From: Mycolicibacterium neoaurum ATCC 25795
GTDB taxonomy: Bacteria; Actinomycetota; Actinomycetes; Mycobacteriales; Mycobacteriaceae
Reading direction: 5' to 3'
DNA: 64,000 nucleotides
Assembly: GCF_000691525.1 (NCBI RefSeq)
Contig: NZ_JMDW01000005.1
Span: 248,001-312,000 of the forward strand
This document shows positions 1 through 7,824 of the stretch, in pieces. How positions within the stretch are numbered: the first letter of the stretch is position 1; every line of letters starts with the position of its first letter. Below the pieces are notes generated by a model. That model searched no databases. It was not told the origin of the DNA and was given only the letters and a program-made list of their open reading frames with translations. The position numbers were made by a program, and so were the translations under genes.

Positions 1-33
1 GAACCAGAATCCGGCGACATCTTTCTGGGCCAT
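1..33 (-). CDS. DsbA-like thiol oxidoreductase, first 11 codons only (partial)
   Basis: Reading leftward from an ATG at 33 gives MAQKDVAGFWF before the window ends. This resembles the start of the M. tuberculosis Rv2466c protein (recalled as ending its N-terminal strand with SVADFWF), a mycothiol-dependent DsbA-fold reductase. That gene lies divergent to pepN in M. tuberculosis, which is the position seen here. The active-site CxxC would lie just outside the window, so the call rests on 11 residues plus gene order. Bases 34-146 between it and pepN would hold the divergent promoters; no clear -10/-35 pair was identified there. Confidence 0.6.
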   Translation of the reverse strand, partial: MAQKDVAGFWF

Positions 34-146
34 ACAGATCGATCCTCTCGATTGCGACGGAGTCCTCTTCTCGACGACACAACTCTTGCCGCCCGGCATA
101 TGTTCCCGCCAGGGGTCCAGGTCGGTCGACGTACTAAGTTGGTTCC

Positions 147-2708
147 GTGGCTCTCCCCAATCTGACTCGCGACCAGGCCGCCGAGCGCGCCGCCCTGGTG
201 ACCGTGGACAACTACCGCATCGATCTGGATCTCACCTCCTCCAGCGAGAAGACCTTCGGGTCGAGGACCACCGTGACGTTCTCGGCGCTGGCCGGTGCGG
301 ACACCTATATCGACCTGGCCGCGGCCACCGTGCACAGTGCGACCCTCAACGGCCATGCCATCGACGTCTCCGGGTATGACGAAGCACGCGGTATCGCCCT
401 GACCGGACTGGCCGAGCACAACGAACTCGTGATCGACGCCGACTGCCTGTACTCCAACACCGGAGAAGGTCTGCACCGGTTCGTCGACCCCGTCGACAAC
501 GAGGTGTACCTGTACTCGCAGTTCGAGACCGCCGATGCCAAACGGATGTTCGCCTGCTTCGACCAGCCCGACCTGAAAGCCACCTTCGACGTGACGGTCA
601 AGGCTCCGGAGCACTGGCAGGTGATCTCCAACGGCGCCACCGACTCGGTGGACAACGGCGTGCACACCTTCGTCACCACCCCGAAGATGAGCACCTACCT
701 GGTCGCGCTGATCGCCGGGCCGTACGCCCGCTGGGACGATGTCTACACCGATGACCACGGGGACATCCCGTTGGGCATCTTCTGCCGCGCCTCGCTGGCC
801 GAGTTCATGGACGCCGATCGGTTGTTCACCGAGACCAAGCAGGGCTTCGGGTTCTACCACCGCAACTTCGGTGAGCCCTACGCGTTCGGCAAGTACGACC
901 AGCTGTTCGTCCCGGAATTCAACGCGGGCGCGATGGAGAACGCCGGCGCAGTGACCTTCCTGGAGGACTACGTCTTCCGGTCCAAGGTCACCCGATACAG
1001 CTACGAGCGCCGCGCCGAGACCGTGCTGCACGAGATGGCGCACATGTGGTTCGGCGATCTGGTCACCATGGCGTGGTGGGATGACCTGTGGCTCAACGAA
1101 TCCTTCGCCACCTTCGCCTCGGTGCTCTGCCAGGCCGAGGCCACCGAGTACACCCAGGCCTGGACGACGTTCGCCAACGTCGAGAAGTCCTGGGCCTACC
1201 GCCAGGACCAGCTGCCGTCCACCCACCCGGTGGCCGCCGACATCCCGGACCTGCACGCGGTCGAGGTCAACTTCGACGGCATCACCTACGCCAAGGGCGC
1301 CAGCGTGCTCAAGCAGCTGGTGGCATATGTCGGCCTCGAAGCCTTTCTCGCCGGTCTGCGCGACTACTTCCGCGACCACAAGTTCGGCAACGCCACCTTC
1401 GGCGATCTGCTTGGCGCCCTTGAGAAGTCATCGGGCCGCGACTTGAGCGGCTGGGGCCGCCAGTGGCTCAAGACCACCGGTCTGAACACCCTGCGCGCCA
1501 GCTTCGATGTCGACGACGACGGTGCGTTCACCCGATTCGCGGTGCACCAGTCCGGTGCCGCACCCGGTGCCGGTGAGACCCGCGTGCACCGGCTGGCCGT
1601 CGGCATCTACGACGAGGATGATTCGGGCAAGCTCGTCCGGGTACACCGCGAGGAACTCGACGTCGAGGGCCCGTCCACCGACGTCCCCGGGTTGATCGGC
1701 GTCGGGCGCGGCAAGTTCATCCTCGTCAACGACGATGACCTGACCTACTGCTCGCTGCGGCTGGACCCGGCATCCCTGCAGACGCTGCTGAACCGCATCG
1801 CCGATATCGCCGAGCCGCTCCCCCGCACGCTGGCCTGGTCGGCGGCCTGGGAGATGACCCGCGAGGCCGAGCTGAAGGCCCGCGATTTCGTGACGCTGGT
1901 GATCGCCGGCGTGCACGCCGAGACCGAGGTCGGCGTGGCGCAGCGTCTGCTGATGCAGGCGCAGACCGCGCTGGGCTCCTACGCCGATCCGGAGTGGGCC
2001 AAGGAGAACGGCTGGCCCGCGTTCGGTGACGCCCTGCTGGACCTGGCCCGTGAATCGGCACCCGGTTCGGATCATCAGCTGGCGTTCGTCAACGCGCTGA
2101 CCACCTCGGTGCTCTCCCCCAACCATGTGGCTGTGCTGTCCACCCTGCTCGACAACGAGCCCGCGGCGGTGAACCTGAGCGGTCTGGTGATCGACACCGA
2201 TCTGCGCTGGCGCATCGTCACCGCCCTGGCGCGCGCCGGGGTGATCGACGCCGAGGGCGCCGAGACACCGTTCATCGATGCCGAGGCCGAGAACGACCCG
2301 ACCGCCGCCGGCAAGCGCAATGCCGCCGCCGCCGCCGCGGCCCGCCCGCAGGTGTCGGTGAAGAACGCCGCGTGGCAGCGCGTGATCGAGGACGACACGC
2401 TGGCCAACATCACCACCCGCGCGATCGTCGGTGGCTTCGTGCAACCCGGTCAGGCCGAGCTGTTGACGCGGTTCCGCGACCTGTACTTCGCCTCGATCCC
2501 CGGGGTGTGGGAGCGGCGGTCCAGCGAGGTCGCCCAGACCGTGGTGATCGGGCTGTACCCGTCCTGGGATATCAGCACCGGTGGGCTTGGCGCGGCGGAT
2601 GCATTCCTGTCCGGCCACGATGTGCCGCCAGCGCTGCGCAGGCTGGTACTCGAGGGTCGGGCCGGTGTCGAGCGAGCACTCAAGGCACGCGCCTTCGACG
2701 CGTCCTGA
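147..2708 (+). CDS. pepN: Aminopeptidase N (M1 family zinc metallopeptidase)
   Basis: This 853-residue cytoplasmic zinc aminopeptidase removes N-terminal residues from peptides in protein turnover. The exopeptidase motif GAMEN is at residues 261-265. The zinc site HEMAH is at 295-299 with the third ligand Glu318 in WLNES, the exact M1 spacing. Length is typical of actinobacterial PepN, with the ERAP1-like C-terminal helical domain complete. The GTG start at 147 gives the sequence MALPNLTRDQA, which matches family N-termini. A 63-base palindromic element begins 8 bases after the stop. Confidence 0.97.
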   Translation: MALPNLTRDQAAERAALVTVDNYRIDLDLTSSSEKTFGSRTTVTFSALAGADTYIDLAAATVHSATLNGHAIDVSGYDEARGIALTGLAEHNELVIDADCLYSNTGEGLHRFVDPVDNEVYLYSQFETADAKRMFACFDQPDLKATFDVTVKAPEHWQVISNGATDSVDNGVHTFVTTPKMSTYLVALIAGPYARWDDVYTDDHGDIPLGIFCRASLAEFMDADRLFTETKQGFGFYHRNFGEPYAFGKYDQLFVPEFNAGAMENAGAVTFLEDYVFRSKVTRYSYERRAETVLHEMAHMWFGDLVTMAWWDDLWLNESFATFASVLCQAEATEYTQAWTTFANVEKSWAYRQDQLPSTHPVAADIPDLHAVEVNFDGITYAKGASVLKQLVAYVGLEAFLAGLRDYFRDHKFGNATFGDLLGALEKSSGRDLSGWGRQWLKTTGLNTLRASFDVDDDGAFTRFAVHQSGAAPGAGETRVHRLAVGIYDEDDSGKLVRVHREELDVEGPSTDVPGLIGVGRGKFILVNDDDLTYCSLRLDPASLQTLLNRIADIAEPLPRTLAWSAAWEMTREAELKARDFVTLVIAGVHAETEVGVAQRLLMQAQTALGSYADPEWAKENGWPAFGDALLDLARESAPGSDHQLAFVNALTTSVLSPNHVAVLSTLLDNEPAAVNLSGLVIDTDLRWRIVTALARAGVIDAEGAETPFIDAEAENDPTAAGKRNAAAAAAARPQVSVKNAAWQRVIEDDTLANITTRAIVGGFVQPGQAELLTRFRDLYFASIPGVWERRSSEVAQTVVIGLYPSWDISTGGLGAADAFLSGHDVPPALRRLVLEGRAGVERALKARAFDAS

Positions 2709-2715
2709 CTCCCCC

Positions 2716-2778
2716 GGCGAGTGTGCGTGTCTGCTGCCCGACACGCCGCTCGCGCACCCGAGTTATCGCACGCTCGCC
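2716..2778. repeat. Dispersed 63-base palindromic element, copy B1
   Basis: The 63 bases after the pepN stop match, in inverted orientation and without gaps, 60829-60891 at 52 of 63 positions. The ends are complementary (GGCGAGTGTGC and GCACGCTCGCC), so the element can fold on itself. It sits between pepN and the next rightward gene and may act as an intergenic hairpin or as a non-autonomous mobile element. Confidence 0.75.
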
Positions 2779-2793
2779 ACGCATGATTTCCCG

Positions 2794-3132
2794 GTGGCCG
2801 TCAGCAACTCGCGCAGAGCCCGCGCCGCCCGTCGGCGCACCCGCCGCGTCAAGGCCGTCGTCAACGACCTCACCGCGGCACAGTGGGCGGCGATCCAGGA
2901 CGCGTGGGGCGGCTGCGCCTACTGCGGGGTGACGGGTAAACCGCTGCAGCGTGATTGCGTCATGGCGATCTCGCGCGGCGGGCGCTACACGATCGAGAAC
3001 GTGGTGCCCGCCTGTGGGGCGTGCAATGCCAGCAAGTGCAATGACGAGGTCACGGGCTGGATGCGGCGCAAGCGACTCGACGAGCGACTGTTCCTTGAGC
3101 GCTATGTCGCCATCCGCGCGCAGCTGGCCTGA
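2794..3132 (+). CDS. Small HNH-domain protein with His-to-Cys change in the HNH core
   Basis: This 112-residue protein has an Arg-rich N-terminus followed by an HNH/treble-clef fold. CAYCG and CGACN are the two zinc-knuckle Cys pairs. Where a canonical HNH nuclease has Asp-His-Val before the turn, this one reads RDCVMAISRGG, so the general-base His is replaced by Cys. The following Asn (ENVVPAC) is kept. The GTG at 2794 was chosen because upstream in-frame codons run through the palindromic element and back into pepN. DNA binding or structural use of the fold is as likely as cleavage. Confidence 0.7.
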   Translation: MAVSNSRRARAARRRTRRVKAVVNDLTAAQWAAIQDAWGGCAYCGVTGKPLQRDCVMAISRGGRYTIENVVPACGACNASKCNDEVTGWMRRKRLDERLFLERYVAIRAQLA

Positions 3133-3139
3133 GACAGCA

Positions 3140-3173
3140 ATCGGCCCCGGTACCAGTAGGCACCGGGGCCGAT
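3140..3173. terminator. Hairpin between convergent genes
   Basis: A 12-base perfect inverted repeat, ATCGGCCCCGGT and ACCGGGGCCGAT, encloses a 10-base loop, 8 bases past the small HNH gene and 13 bases short of the convergent DUF5130 stop. There is no T tract, as is usual for mycobacterial hairpin terminators. It could serve both directions. Confidence 0.7.
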
Positions 3174-3185
3174 CGAACAGCGTGG

Positions 3186-3677
3186 TCAGGCCGGCGAGAT
3201 CGCCGCAGACATGACATTGACGGCGCTGACGAGCGCGTCGATGAGGTTGCCGTCGCGCAGCGATCCGAGCGCCGCGGAGATCCCGAGCGGTGCGGCGGTC
3301 TCGGCGCCGCGGCCCTTGACCTCGGAACCGTAGACGACCTCGATCGCCTTCTGGTTCGGCGAGACGGCCAGCAGCACCGCGTTGTCGGCGGTCGGCACCT
3401 TGGCCAGGATCTCGCGGGCGGTGGCCGCGGTATCGGCACCGAGGTCACCGATGAACACCGCGAACCGGGCCTTGGCGTAACGCGATCCGTACTTCAGCGC
3501 GTTGTCCAGGGCGACCAGATCCTTGACCGAGAACGGGTAGTGCACCGAGAGCTCGCCGGGTTCGGTGACACCGGAGATGCGGCCGCTGCTGGTCAGCGCG
3601 TAGCCGTAGGGCAGGTCGACATCGGTCGTCGTCCTGGCGATCTCGTTGGTATGGCTACCACTTGCCACTTGCGCCAC
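3186..3677 (-). CDS. DUF5130 (TPM-like) protein, probable respiratory supercomplex-associated factor
   Basis: This 163-residue protein has the DUF5130 fold, related to TPM domains, and ends in a hydrophobic segment ([17 protein letters not shown]). It matches M. tuberculosis Rv2468c. From memory, the M. smegmatis orthologue was found with the cytochrome bc1-aa3 supercomplex and named PRSAF1, encoded next to ctaJ; the same neighbour is present here, overlapping by 23 bases. No catalytic motif is evident. The two genes are likely translated together. Confidence 0.75.
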   Translation of the reverse strand: MAQVASGSHTNEIARTTTDVDLPYGYALTSSGRISGVTEPGELSVHYPFSVKDLVALDNALKYGSRYAKARFAVFIGDLGADTAATAREILAKVPTADNAVLLAVSPNQKAIEVVYGSEVKGRGAETAAPLGISAALGSLRDGNLIDALVSAVNVMSAAISPA

Positions 3678-3885
3678 CTCCCACCGTCACGTGATCGCCG
3701 TGGCCGCCATGGCCATGGTCGGCAGGCTCATCGGCGGCCCACAGGATGGGATCGTGGGTCCACTCGTCGCCGAGTTTGTATGACTTCGGGTGCGGTCCCT
3801 TGTGGCGGTAGGCCAGCGCGGCCAACACCAGAAACAAGACCAGCGGGACCCCACCCAACAGGGAATGGGTAAGTGCTGTGCTCAC
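3655..3885 (-). CDS. ctaJ: Probable cytochrome aa3 oxidase accessory subunit CtaJ
   Basis: A 76-residue protein with one N-terminal membrane helix (about residues 8-25, [18 protein letters not shown]), a basic stop-transfer stretch, and a soluble tail rich in His and Gly (HGHGGHGDH). Size, topology and position beside the DUF5130 gene fit the small actinobacterial supercomplex subunit CtaJ. The His-rich tail could bind metal, but that is inference. Its 3' end overlaps the downstream gene by 23 bases. Confidence 0.7.
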   Translation of the reverse strand: MSTALTHSLLGGVPLVLFLVLAALAYRHKGPHPKSYKLGDEWTHDPILWAADEPADHGHGGHGDHVTVGGGASGKW

Positions 3886-3910
3886 ATGCCAAACCTAGCG
3901 CAAGCCTCGG

Positions 3911-4555
3911 TCACGCCGCGCCTTCACCCAGATATCTCACCCAGGCCGGATCGAGTTCCTTCACCGAGGACAGCAGCCGCCAGTGCTGCCCCTTGGGTGG
4001 CATCGGGATGGCACGCAGCGCCCAGCCCAGCTCGGAGAGCAGCCGGTCGGCCTTGCGGTGGTTGCAGGCCGAGCACGCCGCGACGCAGTTCTCCCAGGAA
4101 TGCTCGCCACCGCGGCTGCGGGGGATGACATGGTCGACGGTGTCGGCCTTACCGCCGCAATAGGCACATCGGAACCGGTCCCGATGCATCAGCGCCGCCC
4201 TGGTCATGGGGATGCGGGCCCGGTAGGGCACCCGGACGAAGGTCCGCAACCTGATCACCGAGGGCACCACGATGGTGCGCGTGGCGGAGTGGATGACGGG
4301 CCCACTCGGGTCATCGTGCACGACATCGGCCTTACCGCACATCAGCATGATGACCGCACGCCGCATCGGCAGCGCGGTCAGCGGCTCATAGGTGGAGTTG
4401 AGCAGCAGGACCCGACGCCGACCCCACACCGAACCGGGATGGACGGCCGTTGCGGCCTCGGCAACCTGCAGGGCGCGCGCGCCGGTAGAACCGACCACGG
4501 CCGTGGAGCTCTGGTAGCCCGCTCGTCGAGCAGGGCTTTTCGTGCGCTGCGACAT
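3911..4555 (-). CDS. HNH endonuclease (Rv2469c-like)
   Basis: This 214-residue protein carries a canonical HNH core near its C-terminus: CAYCG, then TVDHVIPRSRGG with the catalytic Asp-His, then ENCVAACSACNHRK. Unlike the smaller HNH protein at 2794-3132, the active His is intact. The start at 4555 (MSQRTK) was chosen over an upstream in-frame codon because GGAGGA lies just before it. Single-domain actinobacterial HNH proteins of this type are widely conserved but their role is unknown. Confidence 0.85.
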   Translation of the reverse strand: MSQRTKSPARRAGYQSSTAVVGSTGARALQVAEAATAVHPGSVWGRRRVLLLNSTYEPLTALPMRRAVIMLMCGKADVVHDDPSGPVIHSATRTIVVPSVIRLRTFVRVPYRARIPMTRAALMHRDRFRCAYCGGKADTVDHVIPRSRGGEHSWENCVAACSACNHRKADRLLSELGWALRAIPMPPKGQHWRLLSSVKELDPAWVRYLGEGAA

Positions 4556-4708
4556 TCGTCCTCCGCAGGACAGTCCACCACGATTTGTCACCGCTCGCAC
4601 GGCTATTTCGTCGGTGTTCGCTGGTCAGTCGGGTGAACTTCCGGTGACCAGCCCGTTGGCCGCACCAACCGACGGGCTGCACAGCCTGCGCGAACCGGAT
4701 CGGGAACA

Positions 4709-5113
4709 ATGGGTGCGGTGACCCAGCCGCAGCATTCGTTCTACGACGACGTCGGTGGCCACGAGACGTTCACCGCGATCGTGGCCAAGTTCTACGAACT
4801 GGTGCGCGAGGACGAAATCCTGCTCCCGCTCTATCCCGAGGACGATATCGACGGTGCCGAGGAACGGCTGCGGCTGTTCCTTGAGCAGTACTGGGGCGGG
4901 CCGCGGACCTACTCCGATCAGCGCGGCCACCCGCGGCTGCGGATGCGCCATGCACCGTTCCGGATCGGCTTCCTTGAGCGCGACGCCTGGCTGCGCTGTA
5001 TGCACACCGCCGTGGCCTCGATCGACGCACAAACCCTGGACGACCGGCACCGCAAGGCGCTGCTGGACTATTTCCAGATGGCCGCCGACTCGATGGTGAA
5101 CTCAGCGTTCTGA
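4709..5113 (+). CDS. glbO: Truncated hemoglobin O (group II)
   Basis: A 134-residue group II truncated hemoglobin that binds O2 at heme and is thought to serve oxygen or peroxide chemistry near the membrane. The expected heme-pocket residues are present: Tyr29 (B10), Tyr42 (CD1), proximal His81 (F8, in RMRHAPF) and Trp94 (G8), each offset by six from the M. tuberculosis numbering. A GTG three codons downstream is an alternative start. The stop overlaps the aglA start (TGATG), so the two genes are probably co-translated, as in M. tuberculosis. Confidence 0.96.
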   Translation: MGAVTQPQHSFYDDVGGHETFTAIVAKFYELVREDEILLPLYPEDDIDGAEERLRLFLEQYWGGPRTYSDQRGHPRLRMRHAPFRIGFLERDAWLRCMHTAVASIDAQTLDDRHRKALLDYFQMAADSMVNSAF

Positions 5114-6642
5114 TGGGCAGCACCAAATGGTGGTCGCGGGCGGTGTTCTATCAGATCTACCCACGGTCGTTCGCCGACAGCAATGGCGACGGGGTCGGTG
5201 ATCTCGACGGCATCACCGCCCGGATGGACTACCTCGCCGCACTCGGCGTACAGGCGCTGTGGCTCAACCCGGTGATGGTCTCGCCGATGGCCGACCACGG
5301 GTACGACGTGTCCGATCCGCGCGATATCGATCCGCTCTTCGGTGACCTGACCGCACTGGACAGGTTGGTGGCGGCGGCCCATGGTCGCGGTATCCGGGTG
5401 ACCATGGATCTGGTGCCCAACCACGTCAGCTCGGCACATCCGTGGTTCGTCGAGGCATTGGCCGATCCGTCCCGGCGCGACCGGTTCATCTTCCGCGACG
5501 GCACCGGAGCCGATGGTGCGTCACCACCCAACAACTGGGTGTCGATCTTCGGCGGTCCGGCCTGGACCCGGGTGCCCGACGGGCAGTGGTATCTGCATCT
5601 GTTCGACTCGGCCCAGCCTGATCTGAACTGGGAGCACCCCGAGGTGTTCGCCGATATCGAGGCGACACTGCGGTTCTGGCTGGACCGCGGCGTCGACGGG
5701 TTCCGCATAGACGTGGCGCACGGGATGGCCAAACCGGCCGACCTGCCGGATATGGACCTGACCGAGAATCGGTTGCTGCGCAACAAGGCCGACGACCCGC
5801 GGTTCGACGACGAGGCGGTGCACGATATCCACCGGTTCATCCGCGGGGTGCTCGACGACTATCCGGATGCGGTGACCGTCGGCGAGATCTGGGTGCACGG
5901 CAACGAGCAGTTCGCCAAGTACCTGCGGTCCGACGAACTGCACCTCGGTTTCAACTTCCAGCTCGTACAGGCCGATTTCACCGCCGACGCGGTACGTTCG
6001 GCCATCGACAACTCGCTCGCCGCAGCCGCACTGGCCGACGCACCGCCGACCTGGACGCTGTCGAATCACGATGTGGTGCGCGAGGTCTCGCGCTACGGCG
6101 ACGGCACCTCGGGACTGGCCCGGGCGCGGGCGATGGCACTGGTGACGCTGGCGTTGCCCGGCTCGGTGTTCGTCTACAACGGTGCCGAACTCGGCCTGCC
6201 GAATGTGGACCTGCCCGACGAGGTGCTCCAGGACCCGGTCTGGGAGCGCTCGGGACGCAGCGAGCGGGGGCGCGACGGTTGCCGCGTGCCGATACCGTGG
6301 AGCGGCTCCCGCCCGCCCTACGGGTTTTCCGACATTGCGGATACCTGGTTGCCGATGCCCGACGGCTGGGAGTCGCTGACCGTGCAGGCGCAGTCCGGTG
6401 ATCCGTCGTCGACGCTGGAGCTCTACCGGCGCGCGATCACGTTGCGCTCCACCCGACCGGAGTTCTCCGGCGCCTCGGTGGAATGGATCGGCGAGTCGAC
6501 GTTTCGCCGGCCCGGCGGACTGATCTGCGTGCTCAACACCGGCGACGCACCGTTGCGGCTGCCCGCCGGTGAGGTGCTGCTGACCAGCGGCCCCCTCGCC
6601 GACGGTGCGCTGCCACCGGACACCGCCGCCTGGGTGGTGTGA
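5113..6642 (+). CDS. aglA: Alpha-glucosidase, GH13 family
   Basis: A 509-residue intracellular GH13 enzyme that hydrolyses alpha-glucosidic bonds in oligosaccharides. The four conserved regions are present: DLVPNHVS (I), GFRIDVAHG with nucleophile Asp200 (II), GEIW with acid/base Glu258 (III) and SNHDV with Asp320 (IV). The N-terminal segment (WWSRAVFYQIYPRSF) is typical of the oligo-1,6-glucosidase/alpha-glucosidase group. Trehalose synthase-like activity is less likely given its length. The stop codon lies inside the arm of a 49-base palindromic element. Confidence 0.93.
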   Translation: MGSTKWWSRAVFYQIYPRSFADSNGDGVGDLDGITARMDYLAALGVQALWLNPVMVSPMADHGYDVSDPRDIDPLFGDLTALDRLVAAAHGRGIRVTMDLVPNHVSSAHPWFVEALADPSRRDRFIFRDGTGADGASPPNNWVSIFGGPAWTRVPDGQWYLHLFDSAQPDLNWEHPEVFADIEATLRFWLDRGVDGFRIDVAHGMAKPADLPDMDLTENRLLRNKADDPRFDDEAVHDIHRFIRGVLDDYPDAVTVGEIWVHGNEQFAKYLRSDELHLGFNFQLVQADFTADAVRSAIDNSLAAAALADAPPTWTLSNHDVVREVSRYGDGTSGLARARAMALVTLALPGSVFVYNGAELGLPNVDLPDEVLQDPVWERSGRSERGRDGCRVPIPWSGSRPPYGFSDIADTWLPMPDGWESLTVQAQSGDPSSTLELYRRAITLRSTRPEFSGASVEWIGESTFRRPGGLICVLNTGDAPLRLPAGEVLLTSGPLADGALPPDTAAWVV

Positions 6643-6689
6643 TTTCGGCGCGCTCGCGATCGGTGAGCGAGCGTCAGCGCGCCGAAATC
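6641..6689. repeat. 49-base palindromic element, copy A1, between convergent genes
   Basis: The arms GATTTCGGCGCGCT and AGCGCGCCGAAATC are perfect complements around a 21-base centre. One base further on each side, the repeat supplies the stop codon of aglA (6640-6642) and of the convergent gene (6688-6690). It matches 46293-46341 at 43 of 49 positions. It is a good bidirectional terminator and may be an inserted palindromic element. Confidence 0.85.
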
Positions 6690-7359
6690 AACGCAGCACC
6701 AGAGCCGGATCGCCGAGCCGCCGGTAGACACTGCCGAACCGGGCATCGATGCGCAGCCAGGCCGGGTGGGCACGCACCCGCACGATCTCATCGGAGGCCA
6801 GCACATCGGCATTGGGCGGCAGGAACCCCATGGCCGTCAGCGCGAACACGCAGCGCATCGGGATGCCGACACTGGACTCCCCCTCGCTGACGGCCAGCAC
6901 CTCCTGGTCCAGTAACGATGCGGGTGGACCGTGCGCGCTGCTGTGCTCCTTGGCCAGCGCGGTCCCCCGTTCGGCGAGGTCGAGAATGGCCCAGGCAGGC
7001 ACATCGTCGTAGTGGGCGAATCCGGTGTCCGGCGGCAGCACACCGCGCCACGCCGAATCCATCGCGAAGCCCGGTTCGACGAAACCCGTTGCGTCCATGG
7101 CGGGCAATGTCCGCGACAGCGTGTCGGCGCCGGCGGACAGATCGGTCGGGCGCACCCGGCCGTCGACCACCCGGCAGGCCAGCACATCGAAACCCGTCGA
7201 CACCCAGGCCACCACCTTGCCGGTGCCGGTGCGTTCCCGGAACCGGATCACCGCCGCGTCGTCGAGGCGCAGCGCACGGTCGACGAATGTCGCGAGATCG
7301 TCGCGGTGAGAGCCGTTGTCGAGCCAGAGGCCGCGCTCGGGTGAGCTCACCGCTGCCAT
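6688..7359 (-). CDS. Conserved hypothetical protein (Rv2474c-like)
   Basis: A soluble protein of about 223 residues with no recognisable catalytic motif. It lies between aglA and the thioesterase gene exactly as Rv2474c does in M. tuberculosis. The start is uncertain: the ATG at 7359 (MAAVSSPE) follows GAGGAA too closely, and the GTG a few codons later (VSSPERG) has better spacing. The start region lies in one unit of a 32-base tandem duplication. Its stop codon is inside the palindromic element at 6641-6689. Confidence 0.75.
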   Translation of the reverse strand: MAAVSSPERGLWLDNGSHRDDLATFVDRALRLDDAAVIRFRERTGTGKVVAWVSTGFDVLACRVVDGRVRPTDLSAGADTLSRTLPAMDATGFVEPGFAMDSAWRGVLPPDTGFAHYDDVPAWAILDLAERGTALAKEHSSAHGPPASLLDQEVLAVSEGESSVGIPMRCVFALTAMGFLPPNADVLASDEIVRVRAHPAWLRIDARFGSVYRRLGDPALVLR

Positions 7360-7414
7360 TTCCTCTTCGCGCAAGCGCTCATCGCTGCCATTTCCTCTTC
7401 GCGCAAGCGCTCAT
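7351..7414. repeat. Tandem duplication of a 32-base unit at a gene junction
   Basis: Bases 7351-7382 are repeated exactly as 7383-7414. On the minus strand each copy carries ATGAGCGCTTGCGCGAAGAG followed by the GAGGAAATG translation signal of the downstream gene, so the ribosome-binding region is present twice. The TGA that ends the upstream thioesterase gene is in the copy nearer to it (7411-7413). The exact identity points to recent slippage or recombination. Confidence 0.95.
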
Positions 7415-7824
7415 CGGCGGTACCGCTCCAGGTACTCACGGTGGTGCGGCAGCAACCGCACCAACTTCTGTTCGGCGATGTTGAACGCCACCAGCTGTGT
7501 CTCGGCGATGACGGCCGGTTTGGAGTCCGGACCGGCGCCCGCGGAGCGCACCTCATAGCCCAGGGTGAAGTCGACCGTGCGCAGCCGGTTCACCCAGATG
7601 GTCACCTGCAGCGGCGAATCCATCAGGCGTACCTGGCCCTTGTACTTGACGTTGACCTCGGCGATCAGCAGGCCGATGGTGTCGATGTCGTTGACGAACG
7701 GCTCGTGCAGGAAGGGCACCCGTGCCTCTTCCAGCAGCGTGACCATGGTGGCGTGATTGACGTGCTGATACATGTCGATGTCCGACCATCGCACAGCCAC
7801 CGGCGTGACGAAACGTTCAGCCAC
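7411..7824 (-). CDS. Acyl-CoA thioesterase, 4HBT hotdog fold (Rv2475c-like)
   Basis: A 137-residue single hotdog domain of the 4-hydroxybenzoyl-CoA thioesterase type. The N-terminal signature [17 protein letters not shown] contains the Asp that acts in catalysis in this family and the helix start HVNH. Substrate cannot be read from sequence; a long or medium acyl-CoA is likely. It starts 8 bases inside the 3' end of gdh, so the two are translationally coupled. Confidence 0.88.
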   Translation of the reverse strand: MAERFVTPVAVRWSDIDMYQHVNHATMVTLLEEARVPFLHEPFVNDIDTIGLLIAEVNVKYKGQVRLMDSPLQVTIWVNRLRTVDFTLGYEVRSAGAGPDSKPAVIAETQLVAFNIAEQKLVRLLPHHREYLERYRR

